A DNA stretch of 21,138 nt from Thermaceae bacterium (GTDB lineage Bacteria > Deinococcota > Deinococci > Deinococcales > Marinithermaceae), in assembly GCA_015490435.1 (NCBI GenBank), contig WFXV01000203.1, positions 1 to 21,138 of the forward strand. Direction: 5' to 3'. Of this stretch, positions 8,320 to 16,271 are shown in pieces (within the stretch, counting starts at the first letter, position 1; every line of letters starts with the position of its first letter). Position numbers and translations under genes: made by a program. The notes beneath the pieces were generated by a model. The model ran no database searches and was not told the DNA's origin. It saw nothing but the letters and a program-made list of their open reading frames with translations.

Positions 8320-10058
8320 TCGCCCTCGCCCTGGTCCTGCTTCTGGCCCTGCCCTGGGTCCTGCCCCCCTTCTACCAGACGCTCTTCGTCTTCTACGCCA
8401 TCGCCGCCCTGGTGGTGCTCGGGCTCTACCTGCTCACCGGGCTGGCCGGGCTCACCAGCTTCGGGCAGGCCGCCTTCATGGGGGTGGCCGGCTACACCAG
8501 CGCCCTGCTCGCGCTCCGGGTCGGGGTTTCCCCCTGGGTGGGGCTTTTCGCCGGCCTGGCGGTGACCTTTGTCTTCGCCCTGTTGCTGGGCCTGCTCACC
8601 GTCCGGCTCAAGGGGCACTACCTCCCGCTCGCCACCATCGCCTGGCAGGTGGCGCTCTACATCGTGATGGGCAGCTGGGTGGCGCTCACCGGCGGGCGCA
8701 CCGGGCTTTCCGACCTGCCGGCGGTGGCGGTTTTCGGCCTCGAGCTCCGCGATCCCCGGTACTTCCACTACCTGGCCTGGGGGCTCCTTCTGCTTTACGC
8801 CCTGGCCCTCTACCGGCTGGTCCACAGCCGCCACGGCCGGATGATCCGGGCGCTCCGGGGCGACGCGGTGGCGGCCGCCTCCTTCGGCGCCCGTCCGCCC
8901 GAGCTCAAGCTCTGGACCTTCGTGATCGCTGCCCTGGGAGCGGGGATCGCGGGCTGGCTCTACGTTCACTTCGTGCGCTTCGTCAACCCCAGCCCCTTCT
9001 CGCTCGAGGCCTCGATCTTCTACCTGATCATGGCGGTGGTCGGCGGGGTGGGCTCCTTTCCCGGTGCCTTCCTGGGGGCCGGGCTGCTCACTGGGCTCGA
9101 GCAGTGGCTCAAGGACCTGGTGCCCCTGGTCCTGGGCAAGAGCGGGAACTACGAGGTGATCGCCTACGGGCTGATCCTGGTGGGGATTTTGCACCTGGCG
9201 CCCCGGGGGCTTTGGCCCTGGGTCGAGGCCCGGTTGCCGCGGCGGACGCCGCCGCCCCCCGAGGGCGAGGGGCTTGCCCCCCGGGCCGAGCCGCTCCCCG
9301 AGGGGCCGTTGCTCGTGGTCGAGGACCTCACCAAGAGCTTTGGCGGCCTGCTGGCGGTGAACGGGCTCTCGTTCGCGGTCCGGCGGGGCGAGATCCTGGG
9401 CCTGATCGGCCCCAACGGCGCCGGCAAGTCGACCACCTTCAACCTGCTCGCTGGGGTGCTCCGGCCGGATCGGGGCCGGATCGTCTTCCGGGAGCGGGAG
9501 ATCACCGGCCGCTACCCCTTCGAGACGGTGCGGCTGGGGCTCGTGCGCACCTTCCAGCACCCCCACCTCTTCCCCGAGATGACCGTGCTGGAAAACGCCA
9601 TGCTCGGCACCTACCCCCGCACCCACGCGCCGATGCTGGCCTCGATGCTGGGGCTCGACGCCAACGAGGAGCGGCGGGCGGCGGCCGAGGCCTACCGGGC
9701 GCTGGTCCGGGTGGGGCTCGCCGAGAAGGCCTTCTTAAAGGCGGGGGCGCTTTCGCTGGGGGAGCAGCGCAAGCTCGAGGTCGCCCGGGCCCTCGCCGCC
9801 GATCCCGTGTTGCTTTTGCTCGACGAGCCCGCCGCAGGACTCCGGGCGGGGGAGAAGCGGGCCCTCGCGGAGCTGATCCGCCGCCTGCGGGAGGAGGGGA
9901 TCACCGTGCTGCTCGTCGACCACGACATGGAGCTGGTCATGCACTTGGTGGATCGGGTGGTGGTGATGCACTACGGCGAGAAGATCGCCGAGGGGCCGCC
10001 GGAGGCGGTGCAGCGCGATCCGGCGGTGCTCGAGGCCTACCTCGGGGGGGCGGCCTGA
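8316..10058 (+). CDS. Fused LivM-type permease and LivG-type ATPase
   Basis: A 580-residue protein joining two ABC-importer parts normally encoded by separate genes. Residues 1-300 are a LivM-type permease: multiple membrane segments, GLAGLTSFGQAAFMGVAGY (42-60), and the coupling loop RMIRALRGDAVAAASFGARP (175-194). A proline-rich charged linker spans about 305-332. The ATPase follows: EDLTKSFGGLLAVNGLSF (336-353), Walker A GPNGAGKS (365-372), Q-loop Gln414, signature LSLGEQ (479-484), Walker B LLLLDEP with Glu504, and switch His536. All ATPase motifs are intact, so both halves should work. No stop or frameshift lies at the junction, so the fusion looks genuine. The stop overlaps the LivF-type gene start by one base. 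Such permease-ATPase fusions exist elsewhere in this transporter family. Confidence 0.9.
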   Translation: MIALALVLLLALPWVLPPFYQTLFVFYAIAALVVLGLYLLTGLAGLTSFGQAAFMGVAGYTSALLALRVGVSPWVGLFAGLAVTFVFALLLGLLTVRLKGHYLPLATIAWQVALYIVMGSWVALTGGRTGLSDLPAVAVFGLELRDPRYFHYLAWGLLLLYALALYRLVHSRHGRMIRALRGDAVAAASFGARPPELKLWTFVIAALGAGIAGWLYVHFVRFVNPSPFSLEASIFYLIMAVVGGVGSFPGAFLGAGLLTGLEQWLKDLVPLVLGKSGNYEVIAYGLILVGILHLAPRGLWPWVEARLPRRTPPPPEGEGLAPRAEPLPEGPLLVVEDLTKSFGGLLAVNGLSFAVRRGEILGLIGPNGAGKSTTFNLLAGVLRPDRGRIVFREREITGRYPFETVRLGLVRTFQHPHLFPEMTVLENAMLGTYPRTHAPMLASMLGLDANEERRAAAEAYRALVRVGLAEKAFLKAGALSLGEQRKLEVARALAADPVLLLLDEPAAGLRAGEKRALAELIRRLREEGITVLLVDHDMELVMHLVDRVVVMHYGEKIAEGPPEAVQRDPAVLEAYLGGAA

Positions 10059-10783
10059 TGCTCGAGGTCCGCGGCCTCGAGGTCCGCTACCACGCGGCGG
10101 TGGCGGTGGACGACCTCGACCTCCACGTCGAGGAGGGCGAGGTGGTGGCCCTGATTGGGCCCAACGGGGCGGGCAAGACCAGCACCCTGCTGGCTTTGCT
10201 CGGGCTGGTCGCTTGCCGGGGGGAGATCCGTTACCAAGAGCGCACTCTCAATGGGATCGAGCCCGAGGAGCGGGTGGCCCGGGGGCTGGTGCTGGTGCAC
10301 GAGCGGCGGCAGCTCTTCGGCGAGATGACCGTGGAGGAAAACCTCTTGCTCGGGGCCTTTGCCCGTTATAAGCGCGGGGAGCGGCACTTGGAGGGGGATC
10401 TCGAGCGGGTTTACGCCCTCTTTCCCCGGCTCGCTGAACGCCGCTGCCAGCTCGCCGCCACCATGTCCGGCGGGGAGCAGCAGATGCTCGCCATCGGCCG
10501 GGCGTTGATGGCCCGCCCAAGGCTCTTGCTTCTCGACGAGCCCTCGCTTGGGCTCGCGCCCCTGATCGTCAAGGAGATCTTCGGCATTCTGAGGCGGCTC
10601 AAGGCCGAGGGAACGACGATTCTCCTGGTCGAGCAGAACGCCCGGGCGGCGCTCGAGCTCGCCGACCGCGGCTACGTGCTCGAGGCCGGGCGGGTGGTGC
10701 TCCAGGGGCCGGCCGCCGAGCTCCGGGAGGACCCCCGGGTCATCGAGCACTACCTGGGCATCCACGGGGAGGGGTCGGGGTGA
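10058..10783 (+). CDS. LivF-type ABC transporter ATPase
   Basis: Second ATPase of the importer, 241 residues, the standard LivF size. Seen: Walker A GPNGAGKT (34-41), the HERRQLFGEMTVEENLLLG segment (81-99) that in LivF proteins carries the Q-loop region, signature MSGGEQ (136-141), Walker B LLLLDEPSLGL with Glu161, and VEQNARAALELADRGYVLE (191-209), where Gln193 takes the place of the switch histidine as usual for LivF. It should pair with the LivG-type half of the preceding fusion to make a heterodimer. The gene overlaps its neighbours on both sides by one and four bases. The pair powers uptake of an unknown solute, probably an aromatic acid judging by the neighbours. Confidence 0.92.
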   Translation: MLEVRGLEVRYHAAVAVDDLDLHVEEGEVVALIGPNGAGKTSTLLALLGLVACRGEIRYQERTLNGIEPEERVARGLVLVHERRQLFGEMTVEENLLLGAFARYKRGERHLEGDLERVYALFPRLAERRCQLAATMSGGEQQMLAIGRALMARPRLLLLDEPSLGLAPLIVKEIFGILRRLKAEGTTILLVEQNARAALELADRGYVLEAGRVVLQGPAAELREDPRVIEHYLGIHGEGSG

Positions 10784-11138
10784 GGGATCCCTTCATGGAG
10801 GCGCTGGGGATCGAGGTCGAGGCCCTCGGCCCCGAGGCTGCCCGGCTCTCGCTCTTGGTGCGGCCGGAGCACGCCAACCTGCACGGCACCGCCCACGGCG
10901 GTCTGCTTTACGCCCTGGCCGACGCCGCCTTCGCCCTGATCTCCAACCAGGGGGCGCGGGCGGTGGCGCTCTCGACCCGGATCGACTACTTCCGCCCGGT
11001 GGCGGTGGGGGCGCGGGTGCGGGCCGAGGCCGAGCCCGTCCACCGCGGCCGAAAGGTCGCCAGCTACCGGGTGCGGCTCCTGGCCGCCGACCGTCTGGTC
11101 GCCCAGTTCGTGGGCACCGTCTTTCACCTGGAGGAGGC

Positions 11139-11142
<4 letters not shown>
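10780..11142 (+). CDS. paaI: PaaI, hotdog-fold acyl-CoA thioesterase
   Basis: Small hotdog thioesterase of 120 residues. PaaI hydrolyses phenylacetyl-CoA and hydroxylated phenylacetyl-CoAs, and is thought to free CoA trapped in dead-end esters. Seen: HANLHGTAHGGLLYALADAA (31-50) with the HGG turn at 39-41 and Asp48, the acidic residue used for catalysis in this group, then STRIDYFRPV and a C-terminal strand ending in QFVGTVFHLEE. The GTG start overlaps the previous stop (GTGA). An ATG five codons in is possible but would trim a conserved N-terminal stretch. The stop overlaps the thiolase start by four bases. Confidence 0.9.
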
Positions 11143-12344
<1,202 letters not shown>

Positions 12345-12360
12345 GGGAGGTGAGAAGGTG
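12345..12360 (+). repeat. 16-nt initiation block in front of paaK, also present in front of paaG
   Basis: GGGAGGTGAGAAGGTG contains a Shine-Dalgarno (GGAGGTGA) and ends in the GTG start of paaK. An identical 16-nt block occurs at 14878-14893, ending in the GTG start of paaG. It supports both GTG start choices. Confidence 0.7.
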
Positions 12361-13701
12361 TTCCAACCCGAGATCGAAACCCTGCCCAGGGAGCGCCTCC
12401 GGGCGCTTCAAGACGAGCGTCTGAGAAAGATCGTCGCCTACGTCTACGAGCGCGTGCCCTTCTACCGGCAAAAGCTCGACGAGGCCGGGGTCCGCCCCGA
12501 CACCTTCCGGGGGCTCGACGAGCTCTCCCGGCTGCCCTTCACCAAGAAGCAGGACCTCCGCGACCACTACCCCTTTGGCCTCTTCGCCGTACCCCGGGAG
12601 GAGGTGATTCGGGTCCACGCCTCCTCGGGCACCACCGGAAAGCCGACGGTGGTGGGCTATACGAGGCGGGACATCGAGATCTTCGCCGAGGTCAACGCCC
12701 GCTCCCTGGCCGCCGCCGGCGCCCGGCCCGGGATGATGCTGCACAACGCCTACGGCTACGGCCTCTTCACCGGCGGCCTCGGCGTCCACTACGGCGGCGA
12801 GCGGCTCGGGCTCACGGTGGTGCCGGTCTCGGGCGGGATGACCGAGCGGCAGATCATGCTGATCCAGGACTTCAAGCCCGACGTGATCACCGCCACCCCG
12901 AGCTACCTCCAGACCCTCGCCGGCGAGTTCCGGCGGCGGGGTATTCCCCCCGAGGCGATCTCGCTCAAGATCGCCATCCCCGGCGCCGAGCCCTGGACCG
13001 AGGCGATCCGCAAGGACATCGAGGAAGGGCTCGGGGTCAAGGCGGTGAACATCTACGGGCTCTCCGAGATCATCGGCCCCGGCGTCAGCCAGGAGTGCCT
13101 CGAGGCCCAGTCGGGGAGCCACATCTGGGAGGACCACTTCCTCCCTGAGGTCGTCGATCCCGAGACCGGCGAGCCGCTCCCCGACGGCGAGGAGGGGGTG
13201 CTGGTCTTCACCACCCTGACCAAGGAGGCGCTTCCCCTGCTCCGCTACTGGACCGGCGACATCACCTACCTGATCCGGGAGCCCTGCGTCTGCGGCCGCA
13301 CCCATGTCCGCATGGGGCCGATCAAGGGCCGCACCGACGACATGCTGATCATCCGTGGGGTGAACGTCTACCCCACCCAGGTCGAGGCGGTGCTGGAGAC
13401 GATCCCCGAGGTCGCCCCCCACTACCAGCTGGTGGTTCGCCGGGAGGGGACGCTGGACGAGGCGCTGCTCCGGGTGGAGCTTTCCGAGCCGGTCTTCCGG
13501 CGGATTACCCACGAGGTCCTCTCCGACGAGGTGGTCGAGGCCGACCACGGGCTGCGGGCGATCCGGGAGAAGATCGGGCAGAAGATCAAGGAGACGATCG
13601 GGGTCACCATGCGGGTCGAGCTTCTGGCCCCGGGTGAGGCGCCCCGGAGCGCCGGCGGCAAGCTCCGGCGGGTGATGGACGAGAGGAACCTCTCGGCATG
13701 A
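12358..13701 (+). CDS. paaK: PaaK, phenylacetate-CoA ligase (AMP-forming)
   Basis: Adenylate-forming ligase of 447 residues that activates phenylacetate to phenylacetyl-CoA with ATP, the entry step and the source of the PaaR inducer. Seen: N-terminal LRKIVAYVYERVPFYRQKL (22-40), ATP-binding loop SSGTTGKPT (89-97), NAYGYGLFTGGLGVHYG (130-146), YGLSEIIGPGVS (233-244), a Cys-Val-Cys at 310-312, hinge RTDDMLIIRGVNVYP (325-339) and C-terminal GGKLRRV with Lys435, the probable catalytic lysine. The length and motif set are those of PaaK rather than larger acyl-CoA synthetases. GTG start preceded by a strong Shine-Dalgarno at 12346-12353. Stop overlaps the next start by four bases. Confidence 0.94.
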   Translation: MFQPEIETLPRERLRALQDERLRKIVAYVYERVPFYRQKLDEAGVRPDTFRGLDELSRLPFTKKQDLRDHYPFGLFAVPREEVIRVHASSGTTGKPTVVGYTRRDIEIFAEVNARSLAAAGARPGMMLHNAYGYGLFTGGLGVHYGGERLGLTVVPVSGGMTERQIMLIQDFKPDVITATPSYLQTLAGEFRRRGIPPEAISLKIAIPGAEPWTEAIRKDIEEGLGVKAVNIYGLSEIIGPGVSQECLEAQSGSHIWEDHFLPEVVDPETGEPLPDGEEGVLVFTTLTKEALPLLRYWTGDITYLIREPCVCGRTHVRMGPIKGRTDDMLIIRGVNVYPTQVEAVLETIPEVAPHYQLVVRREGTLDEALLRVELSEPVFRRITHEVLSDEVVEADHGLRAIREKIGQKIKETIGVTMRVELLAPGEAPRSAGGKLRRVMDERNLSA

Positions 13702-14135
13702 GGCCGATCCCCGAGGGCTACCAGGCGGTCTTCGAGACCGTGGTCACCCTCGAGATGACCGTCGATTTCGAGGAGCTCGGGCGGGTGCACCCGGTCTACG
13801 CCACCTACTGGATGGCCAAGCACATGGAGCTGGCCTCGCGGAAGATCATCCTGCCCTTTTTAGAGGAGGGCGAGGACGGGATCGGCTACGAGGTGCACGT
13901 GCGCCACCTGGCCTCGGCCCTGCCCGGGATGCGGGTGCGGGTCACCGCCCGCCACCGGCGCACCGAGGGAAACCGGGTCTACGCTGTCTGCGAGGCGGAA
14001 AACGAGCTCGGCGACCGGATCGGCGAGGGGGAGACGGTGCAGGTAATCCTGCCCCGGGCCAAGATCGAGGCGATCTTCGAGCGGCTCCGGACGCGGTTTG
14101 AGGAGGTGCGGCGTGGGGGAAGCGGTCCGGGTTGA
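13698..14135 (+). CDS. FlK-like hotdog thioesterase
   Basis: Hotdog-fold protein of 145 residues resembling the fluoroacetyl-CoA thioesterase FlK family rather than PaaI. Seen: VHPVYATYWMAKHMELASRK (30-49), then VHVRHLASALPGMRVRVTA (66-84), and a C-terminal GETVQVILP strand. The FlK catalytic residues Thr42, Glu50 and His76 (recalled from published work) line up with Thr36, Glu44 and His70 here at identical spacings of 8 and 26, so the active site appears intact. Fluoroacetyl-CoA is an unlikely natural substrate in this context; a pathway acyl-CoA is more plausible, possibly a small or branch-point ester. It is coupled to paaK by a four-base overlap and overlaps paaF by 23 bases. A second thioesterase beside PaaI in one locus implies a distinct substrate. 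Family is fairly sure, substrate unknown. Confidence 0.78.
   Translation: MRPIPEGYQAVFETVVTLEMTVDFEELGRVHPVYATYWMAKHMELASRKIILPFLEEGEDGIGYEVHVRHLASALPGMRVRVTARHRRTEGNRVYAVCEAENELGDRIGEGETVQVILPRAKIEAIFERLRTRFEEVRRGGSGPG
14102..14108 (+). promoter_or_regulatory. Shine-Dalgarno that sets the paaF start
   Basis: GGAGGTG lies 4 nt before the GTG at 14113. An in-frame TTG at 14098 lies upstream of this site and would read it as codons, so 14113 is the better start. The site is inside the 3' end of the FlK-like gene. Confidence 0.7.
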
Positions 14136-14886
14136 GCGGCCCTTCGAAGGGGTCGGGCTGGTGGTGCTCGACCGGCCCGATCGGCTGAACGCGCTTTCCG
14201 ACGAGGTGCTGCTCCGGGTGGCAGAGGGTCTCGAGGCGCTGGCCGCCGACCCCGACGTGCGGGTGGCGGTGATCGCCGGCGGCGAGCGGGCCTTCGCCGC
14301 CGGGGCCGACCTCGAGGCCTTCGCCGCCCAGGACGCCGGGGCCTACCTGGCCGGGCCCCGGGCCCGCGCCTGGCGGCGGATCTGGGCTTTCGACAAGCCC
14401 CTGGTGGCGGCCGTCGAGGGGTACTGCCTGGGAGGCGGCTTCGAGCTCGCCCTTTCCGCCGACCTGATCGTCGCCGGCGAGGGAGCCCGCTTCGCCCAGC
14501 CGGAGGTGAACTTGGGGCTCTTGCCGGGAGCCGGGGGGGTGCAGCGGCTGGTCCGGCTTCTTGGCTACCACCGGGCGCTGGCCGTGCTCTGGGGCGAGCG
14601 GACGCTCGACGCCGGCGAGGCCCATCGGCTCGGGATCGCGCACCGGCTGGTGCCCCGGGGGCGGGCCCTGGAGGCGGCCCTGGGGCTTGCCCGGCGGCTT
14701 GCCGCGAAGGCGCCGCTTGCGGTGCGGGCGGTCAAGGCCTCGGCCCGGGTGGCGCTCGAAGCGCCCCTTTCCGCCGGGATCGAGCACGACTTCAAGAGCT
14801 TCGTCGCCCTCTTCGCCACCGCCGACGCCCGGGAGGGGATCCGGGCCTTTTTGGAACGCCGGTCCCCGGCGTTCGAGGGGAGGTGA
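14113..14886 (+). CDS. paaF: PaaF, 2,3-dehydroadipyl-CoA hydratase (crotonase family)
   Basis: Enoyl-CoA hydratase of 257 residues. In the phenylacetate pathway it hydrates 2,3-dehydroadipyl-CoA to 3-hydroxyadipyl-CoA, the substrate of PaaH. Seen: the first oxyanion-hole segment FAAGADLEAF (61-70), the second YCLGGGFELAL (104-114), and both catalytic glutamates of true hydratases, Glu111 (FELAL) and Glu131 (QPEVNLG), spaced 20 residues apart as in rat crotonase. The GAGGVQRL motif follows at 139-146. The C-terminus ends FLERRSPAFEGR, a usual crotonase end. It overlaps the FlK-like gene by 23 bases, and only 4 nt separate it from paaG. Confidence 0.88.
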   Translation: MGEAVRVERPFEGVGLVVLDRPDRLNALSDEVLLRVAEGLEALAADPDVRVAVIAGGERAFAAGADLEAFAAQDAGAYLAGPRARAWRRIWAFDKPLVAAVEGYCLGGGFELALSADLIVAGEGARFAQPEVNLGLLPGAGGVQRLVRLLGYHRALAVLWGERTLDAGEAHRLGIAHRLVPRGRALEAALGLARRLAAKAPLAVRAVKASARVALEAPLSAGIEHDFKSFVALFATADAREGIRAFLERRSPAFEGR

Positions 14887-14893
14887 GAAGGTG
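14878..14893 (+). repeat. Second copy of the 16-nt initiation block, in front of paaG
   Basis: GGGAGGTGAGAAGGTG, identical to 12345-12360. It spans the paaF stop and ends in the GTG start of paaG, giving this gene a strong Shine-Dalgarno. Confidence 0.7.
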
Positions 14894-15652
14894 CTGGAGG
14901 TGCACGACCAGGCAGGGGTGCGGGTGCTCGTGCTCGCCCGCCCCGAGCGGATGAACGCCCTGAACCCGGAGCTCCTATCGGCGCTCCGTCGGGCCCTTAA
15001 GGAGGCGGCCCGGGACGGGGGGGTGCGGGCGGTGATGCTGACCGGAAAGGGCCGGGCCTTTTCGGCGGGGCAGGACCTCGAGGCCGTCCCCGAAGACCGC
15101 GACTACGCCCGGGTGCTGGGGGACTACATTCCGGTGATCGAGGCCCTCTTCGCCTTGGAAAAGCCGGTGGTGGCGGCGGTGAACGGCGTCGCCGCCGGGG
15201 CCGGGATGAGCCTGGCGCTGGCTGCCGACCTCCGGGTGATGGCCGAGGGGGCCTTCTTCAGCCCCGCCTTCGTCCGGGTGGGGCTGGTGCCCGACGCCGG
15301 TATGAGCTACTTCCTGCCCCGGCTTGTCGGCGTGGGGCGGGCCCTCGACTGGTGCTACCGCTCCCCGCGGATCGGCCCCGAGGAGGCCCGGACGGCGGGG
15401 CTCGTCTCCAAGGTCTTCCCCGACGCGGGTTTCTTCGAGGCCGCCCTCGCCTTCGCCGCCGAGCTCGCCGCCGGCCCCACCCGGGCCTACGCGCTGACTA
15501 AGCGGCTGCTTTGGCGGAACCTCGAGGCCACCCTGAGCGGGGCCCTCGCTTACGAGGCCGAGAACCAGGCGGCTGCCGGCGCCACCGAGGACCACGCCGA
15601 GGGGCTCCGGGCTTTCTTGGAGAAGCGGGCGCCGGAGTTCAAGGGGCGGTGA
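14891..15652 (+). CDS. paaG: PaaG, 1,2-epoxyphenylacetyl-CoA isomerase (crotonase family)
   Basis: Crotonase-fold isomerase of 253 residues. It converts ring-1,2-epoxyphenylacetyl-CoA to oxepin-CoA and can shift the double bond of dehydroadipyl-CoA. Seen: FSAGQDLEAV (57-66), the oxyanion segment AAGAGMSLALAADL (101-114), and VGLVPDAGMSYFLPRLVG, in which Asp135 takes the catalytic aspartate role known from PaaG (Asp136 in E. coli, from memory). The hydratase glutamates are absent (SLAL and SPAF at those positions), which separates it from the preceding PaaF. The GTG start follows a strong Shine-Dalgarno and yields the short N-terminus LEVHDQAGVRVLVLARPERM; longer in-frame readings run into paaF. 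It is the last gene before the paaR regulatory gap. Confidence 0.9.
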   Translation: MLEVHDQAGVRVLVLARPERMNALNPELLSALRRALKEAARDGGVRAVMLTGKGRAFSAGQDLEAVPEDRDYARVLGDYIPVIEALFALEKPVVAAVNGVAAGAGMSLALAADLRVMAEGAFFSPAFVRVGLVPDAGMSYFLPRLVGVGRALDWCYRSPRIGPEEARTAGLVSKVFPDAGFFEAALAFAAELAAGPTRAYALTKRLLWRNLEATLSGALAYEAENQAAAGATEDHAEGLRAFLEKRAPEFKGR

Positions 15653-15671
15653 GAGGGTGAGCGGGGTCGCG

Positions 15672-15699
15672 TTTTTACCTAACGAGCGTTTGTTAGCAT
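15672..15699 (+). promoter_or_regulatory. Candidate paaR promoter around the operator
   Basis: A weak promoter can be proposed: TTTTTA at 15672-15677 as the -35 element and TAGCAT at 15694-15699 as the -10, with 16 nt between them occupied by the operator. Transcription would then start near 15706, giving a nearly leaderless message for the ATG at 15708. This fits the lack of a good Shine-Dalgarno there and the commonness of leaderless messages in the Deinococcus-Thermus group. The hexamers are poor matches, so this is tentative. Confidence 0.35.
15679..15692. promoter_or_regulatory. PaaR operator (CTAACGAGCGTTTG)
   Basis: Pseudopalindrome that fits at every fixed base the consensus CNAACGNNCGTTNG, which I recall for the T. 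thermophilus PaaR repressor. It lies in the 55-nt gap before paaR, centred 22 bp upstream of the chosen ATG. An overlapping imperfect inverted repeat, CTAAC at 15679-15683 and GTTAG at 15692-15696, widens the dyad. Placement implies that PaaR represses its own gene and the paaABCDZ genes behind it, with release by phenylacetyl-CoA. I found no second copy in the other gaps of the window. Confidence 0.8.
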
Positions 15700-15707
15700 G
15701 GCGGGAA

Positions 15708-16271
15708 ATGGGTCGAATCGAGGAGATTTTGAACGCCGCCGGCAAGCTTTTCTCCGAACGCGGCTACCACGCCACCAGCGTGCGGGCCATCGCCCGCCAG
15801 CTGGATCTTCAGGGGGGCAGCCTCTACGCCCACATCGAGTCCAAGGAGGAGGTGCTCTTTCAGATCGTTGAGCGGGCGGCGAAGAGGTTCGCCGCGGTGG
15901 TCGAGAACCTGCCCGAGGGCGGGGCCCGCGAGCGGGTCTGCGCCTTCGTTCGGGGCCACCTACGGGTGGTCGTCGAGGAGCTGCCCTACGCCACCGTCTT
16001 CTTCCACGAGTGGAAGTTTCTCTCCGAGCCCTATAAGGCCCGCATCCGGGAACTCCGCGACGCCTACGAGGCGGCGCTTAAAGAGCTGATCGAGGCAGGC
16101 GTGCGGGAAGGGGTCTTCCGGGTCGAGGATCCGGATCTCGCCGCCAAGTTCGTGCTCGGGGCGCTCAACTGGGTCTACCAGTGGTACCGCCCCGGTGGCC
16201 GGCTCGGCCCCGAGGAGCTCGGCCGAGTCTTTTGCCCCTTGGTGCTCGGGGCGCTAGGAGGTGAGGGATGA
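15708..16271 (+). CDS. paaR: PaaR, TetR-family repressor of phenylacetate genes
   Basis: TetR-family regulator of 187 residues. The N-terminal DNA-binding domain is plain: IEEILNAAGKLFSERGYHAT (4-23) and the helix-turn-helix SVRAIARQLDLQGGSLYAHI (24-43), followed by ESKEEVLFQIVERAAKRF. The remaining helical part would bind the effector, phenylacetyl-CoA in the Thermus homologue. I chose the ATG at 15708 because the TetR domain begins there and the operator is just upstream. A GTG at 15657 is in frame and would add 17 residues (MSGVAFLPNERLLAWRE); it would place the operator inside the coding region. The stop overlaps the next gene by four bases, so the repressor is co-transcribed with the genes it should control. 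Confidence 0.88.
   Translation: MGRIEEILNAAGKLFSERGYHATSVRAIARQLDLQGGSLYAHIESKEEVLFQIVERAAKRFAAVVENLPEGGARERVCAFVRGHLRVVVEELPYATVFFHEWKFLSEPYKARIRELRDAYEAALKELIEAGVREGVFRVEDPDLAAKFVLGALNWVYQWYRPGGRLGPEELGRVFCPLVLGALGGEG
16256..16263 (+). promoter_or_regulatory. Strong Shine-Dalgarno of the small unknown gene
   Basis: AGGAGGTG lies 4 nt before the ATG at 16268, inside the 3' end of paaR. Such a strong site argues that the small downstream reading frame is truly translated. Confidence 0.7.

Noticed and set aside
15661..15676. Terminator after paaG (GCG-GGGT-CGC followed by GTTTTT)
   Set aside because: The stem is only three base pairs, too weak to call; the T run may belong to the paaR promoter.
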